64,000 nt of DNA from Phytophthora colocasiae (GCA_018806915.1 JAGKQI010000061.1:992001-1056000); one strand, 5' to 3'; shown: positions 22,036-33,117, counted from the stretch's first letter. The notes: generated by a model not told the origin, from the sequence alone. Numbers and translations: made by a program.

Positions 22036-23968
22036 TGTGGTGGAGCGGATCTGGCCAAAATCTGGTTGAGGCCGATCGCGATCGCCACTTGCGCCCAGAC
22101 ACCGACTAACGGAGGGGTCCCCCGATGATCCGTGATCTTGTTGCGTGTAGTGTTCACCTTGTGTACCCGTCGGTAGGCGGGTTACGCTCTTCCAGGTAAC
22201 TTCTGAAGATGTCTTGGGACGAGAAGAAGGTCTTGGGTGACGCAGGGGTTTGAGGCGGCGTGGAAGTTCTTCACTCCACCTCGGGGTACTTGATCCCGGT
22301 CGTAGGCGAGTTCTCGAGCCTTGATCCGGGTGCCTGGTTCTTGATCCAGGTCTTCCAATAGTCCAATGTTCGGGATTCAGTCCCTTCCTTTCGTTGTTTT
22401 CCGCTTCCGATAGCGGGGGTCTTGAGGGGGCGAGATTCGACGGGATCCTTAGGCTAAACAACCAATTCCTTCCGATCCGATGTATGCACTTAAAGGATAG
22501 TTCACTAGATAGGGCAAAGCTGGCCAATATATTATCCAGACTTAACCGCTATACTAGGTCACGTATCCTTACCTTCCTGACGCTTGTAGGGCCAATGTAG
22601 TTCCCGGTTCCAGGCGTAGCGAAGACACTTGAGTGGTTCAGGGCAAATTCGAGTCCCTTGGGCGTTGTTGAGATATCGAGAGATCCTCACACTAGCGTAA
22701 GGTAAGCCGGCCAAATCGGGGATCCGGTCTTAGCTGTAGCTACGTGGGCGAAGTGACTTGCTGGAACACTAAGGGGAGGCCAATATGCTATCCTCTTCCC
22801 TTGTCTTGGGTCCTGAAGGAATCCACTTGCGCACTAGAAGGTAAATTCGAGTCTGTTTATGGTTATTCCTATGCCTACTAATCCCATCCTGATTTACTAT
22901 CCTACGATCACATGACACTGGCTACATAGCTGATCCCTAGCTTGGTTCCCCTAACCCTGATCTTGAGCCGATTCCGTACTTAACCGAAGCTTGATCTCGT
23001 ACTTAACCGAAGCTTGATCTCGTACTTAACCGAAGCTTGATCTCGTACTTAACCGGGACTTGATCTCGTACTTAACCGGGACTTGATCTCGCACTTAATC
23101 GGGACTTGATCTCGCACTTGATCGGGACTTGATCGCTGCCTGATCGGGACTTGATCGCGCGTGATCCCGCTTGGTCGTCCTCCAGGGAATCAGGATCAGG
23201 CCAATGGGAGGGTCGCGAGCGCCGGGCTGGACCGTGAGCCAAGATCGTATCCACCTAGGACCATGCCAAAGCCGATCACGTGGCAACACCCTTGCTCCTT
23301 CCTTCTTGCCACTCGATATGACTTGATTATTGTCAATCACCACTCCACTGCCACCGATTACACTTGATTAACCGTGATATCCGCTCGCGAACCCGTGCCA
23401 CAGTTAGCGAGCATCGATCCTTGCTCTTAGAGACATAATGTAAGATCACCGGTCTCCGTTCACCATTCTCAGTCAATCTTCGCCGATCTTCACATCGCGT
23501 CGGCTAATTACACTTAGTTCGAGCTGATGATCTTCACTGACGTGAACTCCACCCCACAGCCTATCGCTTAAACATGACTGCCTCCGTGGATCACACTTAA
23601 ACTCAAGATCGTCAGCAATCCTAGTTGGTCTCCTCCTCATGACTGCCGGATCGACTGGATCCTCGGTGATCTTCACTCCTGGGTACCTCTCCATCGAGGA
23701 TCACAGTCTTTCGACCTCAAGAATATCTATCGACGGTGATCATCAGCAGATCACACTTTGGCTTGGACTGAGTATACAGTATACACTCGAAGCGTGATCG
23801 AGAAATATCCACCCATATCTGCAGTGATCATGGGTTTACAGCACTGGATCAAGCAAAATCTCACTGAACTAGCGTCGTCCAAAGCGATCGGAAGCAGCCA
23901 TCGGTCCACCATACTAATCCCATGTATTTCTCGAGTAAGTACGAAAAATCGAGATGTGCTTTACCACA
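22036..23968 (-). repeat. 5' LTR (by element orientation) of nested Ty3 element
   Basis: 1933 bp, TGTGGT...ACCACA. It is the promoter-bearing LTR for the minus-strand genes. It contains the better-ordered tandem repeats (about 22974-23160). Confidence 0.93.
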
Positions 23969-23972
23969 CTTT

Positions 23973-25355
23973 CAGGCTTATGATGGTAAAATCAGTGACG
24001 ATGAGCAAACTGGTAGCGTTCATCTCCGTGTGGTGAATAGTAAGCAGCCACATCAGGAGCTGTCACTGCAGTTTAGAAATGTTCTGTTCAAACCGAATGC
24101 ACCAGATAATTTGTTGAGTTTGGATTTACTGGAAAAGAATGGATGGACTGTGAAATTCGACAGGCGTGATTCGCAACGAGTCGCATGGTTGACTAAGGAT
24201 CATTCGCAGATCTTGTTGACGAAGTGTCGTGGCCGATATCGCTTGAAGGCGAAGGTTGTTCCAGTTTATCGAATTCCAGCAGTGCATCAACACAAAACTC
24301 GAGATGAAGGTGATTCTCTCGTGCGTTGGCATTTACGGTTTGCACATTTGAACACCCCGACCATAAAGCACATGGCTAAGGAGCAAGTAGTGACGGGAAT
24401 GACTGAGAAGTTACGTGATGATGTTGACATGCCGTGCTGGAGTTGCAAGTTGGCGAAGTTGACTCGTATGTCTTACAAGAGGACGAACACTCGCCGAGCA
24501 ACGAAGCCGTACCAAAAGTTGATGTCGGATATGTGCTATGTGGATATTACTACCTACGATGGTTACAAGCATTTTCAACTTGTGCAGGATGAAGCTAGTC
24601 GCTATCTGTGGGGCTTTCAGTTGAAGGAGAAGCACGAAGCCACGGATGTAGTGATGGATCACATTAAATGGCTTCTAGCGCAAGGCTTCAAGGTCGAAGT
24701 TTTTAACTCCGATCAAGGACGGGAACTGCTGAATAAAAAGATGCGTTCTTTTCTCCGAGCTAGTGGAATTGAGTACACGTGGACTAACGGATACAGTCCA
24801 GAAGAGAATGGCCTTGTGGAGAAAATGAATGGGATTGTAATGGCTCGTGCGCGCTGTCTATTGAAGACGGCTGACATGCCCATTAGCTTGTGGGGTGAGG
24901 CCTTTGAATTCGCAGTTGAAGTGGGAAATGTGAGCGCAACATCAGCTCTGAAGGGCGACACGCCATACTTTAGACGCTTTGGAGAGCGGCCTGACGTATC
25001 GAATTTGAAGACGTGGGGATGTTTGGTATTCGTGTTCACGCCGAAGGTACTTAGGACTTCGAAGTTGGAGGACACTGGCAAACCTGGATTGTTTCTGGGA
25101 TATGCTAAACATTCAGAAAGCTATCGAGTGCTGAACTTGCTTACTGGGAATGTGCAGGAAGTGAGATCTGTCGAGTTTCAGGAAGGATGGACGGTGGATC
25201 GAGCTTATGTGGAGCGATTACTTAGCAATCGGTATGGTAGAGGTCACAACACTTTACCCAGAATCGTGCCGTATGTCAGATTGCCTGTGTTGGCGTCTGT
25301 GACAGAAACTCTTGATGAGAATCGAAAACGCCGCCGTTGCGACGGTGACTCGTAG
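23973..25355 (+). pseudogene. pol: Copia integrase region of the polyprotein
   Basis: This continues the frame that ended at 11208 (HVF, then QAYDGK). The protease remainder (RNVLFKPNAPDNLLSLDLL) is followed by the integrase zinc region (HLRFAHLN, then CWSCKLAK, about 24330-24450) and the DDE core: MCYVD (about 24530), NSDQG (about 24705) and PEENG (about 24800). The GKPGLFLGY-type (here GKPGLFLGYAKHSE) integrase tail motif follows near 25080. The frame closes with TAG at 25353-25355, shortly after the Arg-rich KRRRCDGDS stretch, while RT continues in another frame. Integration into copia by the Ty3 element has separated this part from its gag. Confidence 0.88.
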
Positions 25356-27486
25356 CTGCTATGACACTGAAGTATCTCCTCCGGTTGGTGCAAGTGGATC
25401 TTGTGGAGGACCGTTGAGTGAGACTGAGGATTCTTTTCCTGTTGCGGCAGGAATTCAGCCTGAACTATGTGGAACTAACATTCTGCTGGGTACGGAGGCT
25501 GAAGTTGACTTTCGTGGAGGCAAGCGAGGCCTAGTGGAATTGTCTAACAGCAATTCAGATGATGGCTTGCGGCATCCGATGTCACAGGAAATCTCACCTT
25601 CGGTGGGGGAAGTGGCAGTAGTAGAAGGCGAGGATCATAGTGACGATGCGATTGTTGCTGATGATGGTGCAGTTAATTTTGATGCTCTCGAGGATGGAAT
25701 GACCGCATCTGAACCCGCTATCTTGATGAGCGAAGTCGAGGAGAGACTGAGCGACAGTGGGAGCGATGCAGATGAAGAGGAAATGAAGGACACAACCGAA
25801 TCATTTAGACGGTCGAGACGTGTTCGATGGCCGAACCCACGGTACAAGGACTTTGAGGTGGAACTTCCGGCCAGTCTTGTCATTGAATCGGTGAATGCAG
25901 TAATGGAACCGCAGACTGTGGAAGAAACACTCAATTCACCCGATGCTGATAAGTGGAAGGAAGCGTTGGAGAAGGAATACAGTGACCTTATGCGCAACTG
26001 TACATGGGAACTAGTGGATCGACCGAAGAACAAGAAGGTGTTGACAAGCAAGTGGGTTTTCGTTCGGAAGCGAGATGCTCATGGAAATGTTGTCAGACAT
26101 CGAGCTCGGATCACCATCAAAGGGTGTCAGCAACGCTACGGAGTAGATTACTGGGAAACATACTCTCCGGTAGTGGCGCAGGAAGCAGTGAAGTTCGTGT
26201 TGCTGCTGGCTTTGCATTTGAACCTTTCCTGCAAGCACGTGGACTTTGTCACGGCATTTCTAAATGGACCAATTGATGATGCTGAGATCTATATGGAGAT
26301 TCCAGAGTATTTTGATGATGGTTCTGGCAGAGTATGCAAGCTGCTAAGGAGTCTCTATGGATTAAAGCAAGCACCGATGATTTGGTACCAGACACTAGAC
26401 AAGCATCTAAGAGCGTGTGGCTTTAAGCGATGTAAGATGGATGGTGGTGTTTACACTCGTTCAGTGGGAGGTAGTCCTATATTCGTCACGGTGTACGTGG
26501 ATGATTTGGTTATCGCAGGAACGGACGAGAATATTGAGCTAGTGATCAGTGAACTTCGAGCTAAGTTTAACTTGAAGGATCTAGGACCTGTTAAGAACCT
26601 GTTGCACATGGAAATCGAGTACGTGCCAGGACAAGTGCTGTGGATGTCTCAACGGGGATACATTGACGAAGTTTTGAAGCGGTTTGGTATGGAGAACTGC
26701 AGACCTGTTTCGACTCCTCAGACACTTGGAAACCAGCCTGAACCGGTGGAAGAAGGCCAAGCTGGAGTGAATGATCCGAACGTTCCGTATCGGGAGCTTG
26801 TAGGATGTTTGCAATATTTAGTGCAAGGCACAAGGCCCGAGATAGCAAATGCTGTTCGTATGCTGAGCAAATATATGAGCAAGTACACCCGTGAGCATTA
26901 CGTGATGGCGAAGAGGGTGCTGCGTTATCTGCAAGGTACTCGTGACTATGGTTTGTTGTGGGAGAAACCTTCTAGCCCGGATATGCATTTCACTGCCTAT
27001 GCTGATGCTGATCTTGGTGGAGAGAAGGATGATCGTCAGTCAATTACTGGATATGTACTACAGATGAATGGATGTACGTACGCCTACAAGAGCCACAAAC
27101 AGTCGATCACCTATGACGACACATGTAGTTCGGAATTTGTTGCCGCTGCTGAGTGCTCGGTGATGATCGTCTGGACACATAACTTGTGTGAAGAGTTGAA
27201 GCTTCGACGTCGTCACCAGACTGTGCTGTACCAAGACAACCAGTCCGCAATAAAGGTGATTAAGTCTACGAAGGGGAACTATAAGGTCAAAGGTGTGGAT
27301 CTTAAGTTTCACCGGATTAAGGATCTTTACGAACGTGGAGATTTCGATATTGTTTACTGTCCGACAAAGGATATGCTGGCGGATATTTTTACTAAGCCTC
27401 TTGGATCGACGCAGTTCGCGAAATTGCGTGAGCGCTTAAATGTAGTGCCAATGCCGAGTATTGAGTGCAGTGCCAAGGATGCTTAA
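25312..27486 (+). pseudogene. pol: Copia reverse transcriptase and RNase H region
   Basis: In a different frame from the integrase part; the two overlap at 25312-25355, so a length mutation lies there. An acidic, Ser-rich linker leads to RT (NSPDADKWKEALEKEYSDL from about 25930; YVDD at about 26493-26504) and RNase H (AYADADLGGEKDDRQS near 26998; LYQDNQSAI near 27228; the closing PTKDMLADIFTKPLG near 27362). Stop TAA at 27484-27486. Downstream AAGTGGGAG (27521-27529) directly before the 3' LTR is the polypurine tract. Apart from the frame break this region looks intact. Confidence 0.88.
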
Positions 27487-27529
27487 AGTGGAGTCAGCAG
27501 GAGTCAGCCGACGGATCCCGAAGTGGGAG

Positions 27530-27811
27530 TGTTCGATTCTAGTGGTCTGTCGTGCTCCGTCATATACTGCAGTTGTAGATTAGCAACGGTCTGTTGAAGT
27601 GCAACAGCCTCAGTCCCAGACTGAGAGTGTGCAGCACATACTGCAGTTAGTATAGGACACAGGATAGTATAACTGAGAGGGGGTTTGTCACCGTTCGAGG
27701 TTTTCCCACCTCAATCCCAAACCTGCAACGTGGAGAACAAGTGTCTTCGTCCTTGCTTTAGTTACGAAGGAGCTTCTTGGTGCGCTCCATCCTCCGCCGT
27801 GCACTCGGCTA
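27530..27811 (+). repeat. Copia 3' LTR (282 bp)
   Basis: Identical to the 5' LTR except for one T (GAGCTTCTTGG here, GAGCTTCTTTGG at 9668-9679). Followed by the TTAAC duplication at 27812-27816. Confidence 0.93.
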
Positions 27812-28236
27812 TTAACTACACCGCTTTCAAAGCGTGGCGCTTTAACGACGATGACTTGTGGGCTGAGGTATTTCGCAGTTGGTGTGAACTCCTTCGTAAT
27901 GGCATCAAACAGACACCGCACGTCCAATATAGTCGCATGTTTGGGTCTTGCAGAAATTGCAAAGTGAGGAGACTGCTGGGGTGTCGAGCGCTACCCCAGA
28001 GCTGTCTCGTCGAAGCTGTTTACGTCGTACAGGCCCAGAAGACCACTGCTTGCTCATTATTGATGCGTTAAGAGTACTCAAGTAGTCGTGACTTCACGAT
28101 AACGTGCAGAACGCGAGCTAAACGCCACAGTGAAATGGAGGATTATTTGGACGTGATTGAGACCTCGCTCAATCAATAATTTAGTGTGTTTTAATTGAAT
28201 TATTTGAAAGTCAAATTGTTTTTTTTCACAACCCTG

Positions 28237-28667
28237 CCCTGAGCTATAACATGGATTTTGAGTTGTAGAAGTAATACAAGACAAGATTACCGCGCAGCAA
28301 TATTAATTAGGCCGAACAAAAGCTACCGTAGTAGCACACACATTGAGCGATCCGGGTATACATCCGATTAAGGCGCACATCGAAGACGGCTTGATCGGTT
28401 CGGGTGGAAGCTTGTGGGTTGCTTGAGCGAAGCAGCAAAGTGAGCCTGTGGAATGTGAAGCAAGTGATTTCGATCAGCACATATAACTAGCCTAAGCCAA
28501 GATCGCAGTGCAGGAGTTATAGTAGTTCGATAGTAGCTAGATAGTACCAGAGTGAATTAATACCTAGCGCTTGCGACGGTCCGAAGTACTATTTACTATA
28601 GTAACATGAAGCAATAGTAGCTACTAATTTCTACTATGCCGCAACCCCTGAACATATTGGCAGGTCA
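28237..28667. other. Spacer upstream of the adenylyltransferase gene
   Basis: No gene seen. AT-rich, with TACTATTTACTATAGTA at about 28587-28603. It should hold the promoter of the gene starting at 28668, but no clear TATA or oomycete initiator match was found. Confidence 0.4.
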
Positions 28668-29817
28668 ATGGAAAAGAGACTGCAGTTGCCCAACGTGCCG
28701 CCTCCTGTCGTGGGCGTGCTCTCCGGAGCCAGCACGGCGTTGGCGATTGCTGCTGGCGTCGCGACTGTCGTGGGCGTCACTGCCCTTCGCAAGCGTGCGG
28801 TGGCTCGAGCCGACGCACAGAAGGCGAACGGCCCCGATGTCCGTGTCGGTTTGTTGCGGATGCATGTCCCGCAGAACTTCCGAGACCTGGTGAAGAACGA
28901 CGTTTTGCTGGAAAAGGCCACCGAATTCGTTTCGGAGACGCTGCTGGTGTTCGTGTCAGGAAGGGACAAGCACGAAGTGGTGAACTACATCAGCGAGCTT
29001 TACAACATGGCGTGGGATATCGCCTGTGCGCTTGACAAACCTTTTTTGGACATTCGGTAGGCTACTCCTGTTGCAGTTGCTAAGTTATAGAAGTATTATA
29101 TTATCGCTAACTGGTAATTGCATCAATTGTAGGATTGTAGGAGGTGGAGTGACGCCTGAGAGCAAGACGTGGGAGGAATTGGTGCTTCAACCGGATTTGA
29201 ATGCCGTTTTCGGCGAGGACGCTCTGGTGGACGTACAACGTCTTAATGCGCAACGCTTTGAGTATGATGGGCTATTTGCAGTCACGTACCATCCACTGGC
29301 GATGCACGTGGAAAGGAGACTGACGGATGAGATCAATTACTTTGAGAACGAGCATGCAGACCTGACACCGCACGACTTGGTCATACTCGGGGGCACCTTC
29401 GACCACTTGCACAATGGACACAAGAAACTGCTCTCACTAGCAGTCAGTATCTGCAAGAGCCGTATGATAGTGGGTGTTACAGCCGACAGCATGCTGAGGA
29501 AGAAATCTCATGCAGAGCTATTGGAGTCGCTGGAGAAGAGGAAGAGTGCGGTTCGCGCTTACATTGCGTTCCTCAATCCGCATATCAGTGCCGACATCGT
29601 GACGATTGAAGATCCATTTGGTCCCGCCATCGTGGTCCCGGAAGCTGCAGCCATGGTCGTGTCTACTGAAACTCTCCCGGGTGCTGCCAAGATTAACGAA
29701 GTTCGTGTGGGTCGTGGACTGCCCAAACTCCACATCTTCGCTTGTCGACGCACAGACAGCAGTACTCTCAGCTCTAGCTGTATCCGGGAGAAGATTGCAG
29801 CTTCTCAAAAGCGCTAG
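28668..29817 (+). CDS. Phosphopantetheine adenylyltransferase (CoA synthesis), two exons
   Basis: Exons 28668-29056 and 29133-29817 encode 357 residues. The 76-nt intron begins GTAGGC, has a GCTAAC branch site, ends TTGTAG, and its removal joins LDI-R-IVGGG in frame. Residues about 12-35 form a hydrophobic helix (membrane anchor or organelle signal). The C-terminal half is a nucleotidyltransferase of the eukaryotic/archaeal CoaD kind: GGTFDHLHNGH at 216-226 holds the H-x-G-H nucleotide-binding signature, VTADSMLRKKSHAELLE follows, and SSSCIR near the end is the second ATP-binding motif. The reaction is 4'-phosphopantetheine plus ATP to dephospho-CoA. There is no dephospho-CoA kinase domain, so unlike animal COASY this is monofunctional and another gene must supply the last step. 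The residues before the domain match the N-terminal extension of eukaryotic CoA synthases. Confidence 0.85.
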
Positions 29818-30066
29818 ATGCGTCCTAAAGCATCTGACGTGGCGTACATGCCACTTAGGCTAAAGCAACTTCAAGACCAAAAGAGATTCCGCTATTAAAC
29901 TCCTACTACGTACTACATAGTACACGTAGTACCATACTGTTTGCTTGCCTACGTAGTATCTCCTCTCCTCCATGTACACAAGAACTACGTACTTGCTGCT
30001 CTGCTGTCATCCCCCAGACCCATCCGTCGTCAATTCTCTTGTGGGCGATCCGTGCTGCGTATCCTA

Positions 30067-31056
30067 TTATAAATGCGTGGTTGGATCCAGACTGCTGCCG
30101 GCAACGGACGCGTCCGAGGACGGCTGTATTAACCCCAGACTTCGCCTTAGCGCGTTGATGTCCACCTCCAAAGGTACCACAAAACCATTAATCCGGAACG
30201 GAATCGTGTGGAACACAGGCTCCTCGGTGCTTCCGTCCAGCTGCAGTTGATCCGCGGTGGTCGCAGCCGTCTGCTTGCTACGAGCAACCTTCCTAGGTCG
30301 CTCGCTGGATTCGTCCCGTGCTCCATTCTTGTGACCTGTCGATGTCCTAGCAACTGCAGCCTTCGCTACACTGCCACCAGGTGTGAGCGCTCCGTCGATG
30401 GACATGTCTGCGTAGGTCTGGATAAGTGCGAATCCTGCATTTCCTGTCTGGCCGAAGCCCAAGAACGATGGATTAGGCGATGAAGTTGCACCGGCCGTGC
30501 CGTTGGTCACGATCGCCTCGACACCGCCGTCCGCCAGTTGTTGCTGCTGTTGCTGGAACATCTTCATTGACATCCGTTTCTTCTCCTTCTTAGTGGTGAC
30601 GTCCACAAAGTAGCAAAACACCTCATACTTAAGCTCCACCTTCATGCTTCGTGCCACTTTCCAGCGCACACGTAGCAGTGGGTCGAAGTTTTCTTTGGTC
30701 AGTAACACATATTTGGACTGGGTGGCATTGCTGCTTGGTTTCAAGTAGATCGCGCGTCGTTCCTGCACGTAATTCGGACCCAACTTGCTGTAATGGCGCT
30801 CCACTTTGCTCTGGAACACGCCAAAGCCTTCATCCGGAATGAATGTGATTGGGATTTCGTCGTGCAGCTTCTTTCGTACAGCCATCAACGGTTCGCCGCA
30901 TTTCATCGTAAGAACAGCTATACACTCCTCGTGCTGTGGGAATGCGTCGGGGCCTGAGTCGTCTGTCCGGTCCGTCACAAACTTGAGCTCCGAGGTACTG
31001 GCCTCATCCGCCAATGAAGTGGCCGTCGGCGGGTCGCTGCCGTCCAAGGCGTGCAT
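30067..31056 (-). CDS. Conserved-looking protein of unknown function
   Basis: 329 residues from the ATG at 31056, no introns. I do not recognise a family. The first 170 residues look globular (ECIAVLTMKCGEPLMAVRKKL, ITFIPDEGFGVFQSKVERHY, LLRVRWKVARSMKVELKYEVFCYF), followed by KKEKKRMSMKMFQQQQQQL, a low-complexity Gly/Ser/Ala region, a basic nuclear-localisation-like stretch (RPRKVARSK) and a short ordered tail (PFRINGFVVPLEVDINALRRSLG). No signal peptide or membrane segment. The basic cluster and poly-Gln suggest a nuclear protein; that is only a guess. It is tail-to-tail with the adenylyltransferase gene. Confidence 0.65.
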   Translation of the reverse strand: MHALDGSDPPTATSLADEASTSELKFVTDRTDDSGPDAFPQHEECIAVLTMKCGEPLMAVRKKLHDEIPITFIPDEGFGVFQSKVERHYSKLGPNYVQERRAIYLKPSSNATQSKYVLLTKENFDPLLRVRWKVARSMKVELKYEVFCYFVDVTTKKEKKRMSMKMFQQQQQQLADGGVEAIVTNGTAGATSSPNPSFLGFGQTGNAGFALIQTYADMSIDGALTPGGSVAKAAVARTSTGHKNGARDESSERPRKVARSKQTAATTADQLQLDGSTEEPVFHTIPFRINGFVVPLEVDINALRRSLGLIQPSSDASVAGSSLDPTTHL

Positions 31057-33117
31057 GTCTTCGAGTGGTATTAACTTGCGCGTTACGGTTTAGTTTGAGC
31101 TCGGAACACTCCGAGCAGGGGTACAAAAGGCACGAGGACGTGATGCAACGACCTGGGACTTCTGTACGCAGGTGTAGACCTACGCGGAAGAGCTGGACTC
31201 GGTATTAGAGAGGCAGCAGCTATGCCAGTATGTACGCGCGCTTTGAATGGGGTTTGAACTTGTTTTTGCAACATAATTTAAAGCAACATAGTATAGATTA
31301 TGTTGCACGAAACGCAACTTAAAAGAAATGCGTATCTTTGCAACCAAGAACCTCCTACGAAACAGCATATCACACTGTAGAACAGGTATTTGGCGTGGTG
31401 CAACACAATTCAGGCAACAAGCTGTCGCCAACTCGAACTCCTGTGAGCCCGGTCCTCTGGGTGTATTGTACATGTATGCGTTGTCATCGTTGTTCATCAC
31501 CTCAAACGAGGCAGGAGGGGACTGCATGTATTCATGTGCTTAAGTATGTATGTACAGGCGGATCTCACATTTTCTTCGCAGTACGAGTTCGAATACCCTT
31601 GAGGACAAGCCCGAATACCTATGGAATGGAGAACGTGCAGGAGAAACAGAACTTCATCCACAACAAATGAATATATGTAGGTTACAAGACACAATCTAGG
31701 AGCAGGACAAGCCCCTCCTTAGTTACAGAACAGTCCATGCGCATTGAGCAGGAGATCAGCACTGCTACACTGACTGCTATGCCGTTTTCAAACGTGACCT
31801 TAAAAAGCCTAGATTTGTCTCTTATAGACCAGCGGCTTTTAGCGTTTTTCCAGTATTTGAGTGGTGGTGGTGGTGATGATGTTGGTCTTCTGTTCAACGA
31901 ACAATGAACTAGAAATCGATGCAGTGACTTTGTCAGCAAACGATGAAAACGTTGCCTCTCTTTCATCACGGATTTGCAACGAACGAGCATCACACGTGGA
32001 TGTCGTGCAAATTGCACGTGCATCCTCCGACAGACAGGCTCCAACACGCAGCATGCGCGCTTAATTGTATCCTGTTGCTCACCAGCTCGGAGTGGCAGAT
32101 TCACTACAGTTTAGCCAGTTTAATTGATTCTTCTCCCTGTATCGAAACTGCCTGCAGCTGCGATCCCGTTGCCATGCTGTTGCAGATGTTGTGGAACGGC
32201 ACCAAGCAAAATGCGAAGGTGTCCATCGATATCATACTCCATGATCGATAAGATCGTGCGCCGATCGCGGTGAAACGTGGCCGTTGGATGCGTGCGAGCG
32301 CTCCAACATCCACGTCATCGCCGCCGCACCCCAGACGCCCTTCTCTAATGCAAAATGCACAATGAAACGCGAGTGTGTAAAGCGCTCGAAGCGTACAAGC
32401 CGGTTGTGAAGCACGAAGGCGACGGATCCTGGCGAATGCCAACCAGTAGTTTGTGATCTTACGTTTACTTTTGCACTTTGGCACGCATGCACAGGCCACC
32501 GCTCTTGTATGCCACTGTCAAGGCTGAGTTCTATTTTGCTGACTCCTACCGAATTGACAGTACCGGTATAGTTTACATCTTCTTGTGTACACGTCCGATG
32601 CTCGCTTGTAAGCAGATGCCAGCGTGAACACTTCCTCGGGATAGGCACCACCTGCTTCTCGATCTGCAAAATGGAGCGTTACTTTCTAGCTGTGATATCG
32701 TACGTTAAACACCGGGACATGTACAAGTACTTAAACCACCTTGGTAATACATCCACGGGAGGATTTCTTTCGTCCTACCTACGCATTACCAAGACTTGAG
32801 AAAGCATTTCTTTCGGCTGTAAAAGTTTTTCTCATCATTTTTTTTTACCAGGATCCCAGCTGCAAGACATGCTATCCCAAAAATATTCTCATACAAACAT
32901 CAAATGAACTTGCTAGTCAAACCTATTCTGCTCTAATGCTGTTCATCTGTTACATCTTTTCATTCCTCTAAATTTCAGTAAAATGTTGCTGTTCTTTCCG
33001 ATCTGCTCTTATTCAACGCGGTCGTCCACTTGAGGTCCAGAGGCTCAAGCTTTTCATGACCTCTTTGGCACTGCACTTCCCAGTAGCTCCGCTAGGCCTC
33101 AGGTCGCTATTCCAGCC
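31057..33117. other. Two-kilobase spacer with one duplicated segment
   Basis: No gene is supported: open frames are short (up to 145 codons), on both strands, and without family motifs. 31382-31550 is present again, inverted, at 51729-51936. AT-rich tracts lie near 31640-31680 and 32820-32990; the latter precedes the START/FYVE gene and may contain its leader. Confidence 0.5.
31382..31550 (-). repeat. Segment duplicated in inverted orientation at 51729-51936
   Basis: The stretch from ACAGGTA to CTTAAGTATGTA, including GCGTGGTGCAACACAATTC and a CTCAAACGAGGCAGGA core, matches the reverse complement of 51729-51936 with small indels. The other copy has an extra AGTCCCAGAGGAGTCCTCTG-like insertion. 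It may be a dispersed repeat or part of the composite duplication. Confidence 0.8.

Larger units (their letters stand above)
11209..23968 (-). mobile_element. Ty3 retrotransposon with chromodomain and two RNase H domains, nested in copia
   Basis: Full-length element of 12,760 bp with LTRs of 1945 bp (left) and 1933 bp (right), each starting TGTGGT and ending ACCACA on the plus strand. It is flanked by the 4-bp duplication CTTT (11205-11208 and 23969-23972), as for gypsy-like elements. All genes are on the minus strand: gag, protease, RT, RNase H, a second RNase H, integrase with chromodomain, and a further reading frame before the 3' LTR. It is defective: frame changes at the gag end and before RT, a TAA stop in integrase, and two shifts in the last frame. 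GATC tetramers are very dense throughout. Confidence 0.95.
9427..27811 (+). mobile_element. Ty1/copia LTR retrotransposon carrying a nested Ty3 element
   Basis: Direct LTRs at 9427-9709 and 27530-27811 are flanked by the 5-bp duplication TTAAC (9422-9426 and 27812-27816). Without the inner element it would be about 5.6 kb. Domain order is Gag, protease, integrase, reverse transcriptase, RNase H, which is the copia order. The LTRs differ by a single T. It is interrupted by the Ty3 element at 11209-23968 and has a frame break near 25340. Confidence 0.95.
9259..28236. mobile_element. hAT-like non-autonomous element split by the copia insertion
   Basis: The 15-bp sequence CAGGGTTGTGAAAAA at 9259-9273 recurs inverted at 28222-28236. 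Taking out the copia element and one TTAAC leaves about 590 bp between the two ends, without a transposase. CAGGG-type ends are typical of hAT elements, which make 8-bp target duplications. The flanks are similar but not identical: CCCTGAGG followed by CT on the left, CCCTGAGC on the right, so the duplication is imperfect. Superfamily assignment is inference. Confidence 0.5.

Noticed and set aside
27685..28071. 128-codon plus frame across the copia 3' LTR
   Set aside because: It runs from LTR into the hAT-like sequence with no recognisable domain; chance read-through.
31682..32669. Three minus frames of 131-145 codons in the 2-kb spacer
   Set aside because: Low-complexity and unrelated to known families; overlapping frames on both strands.
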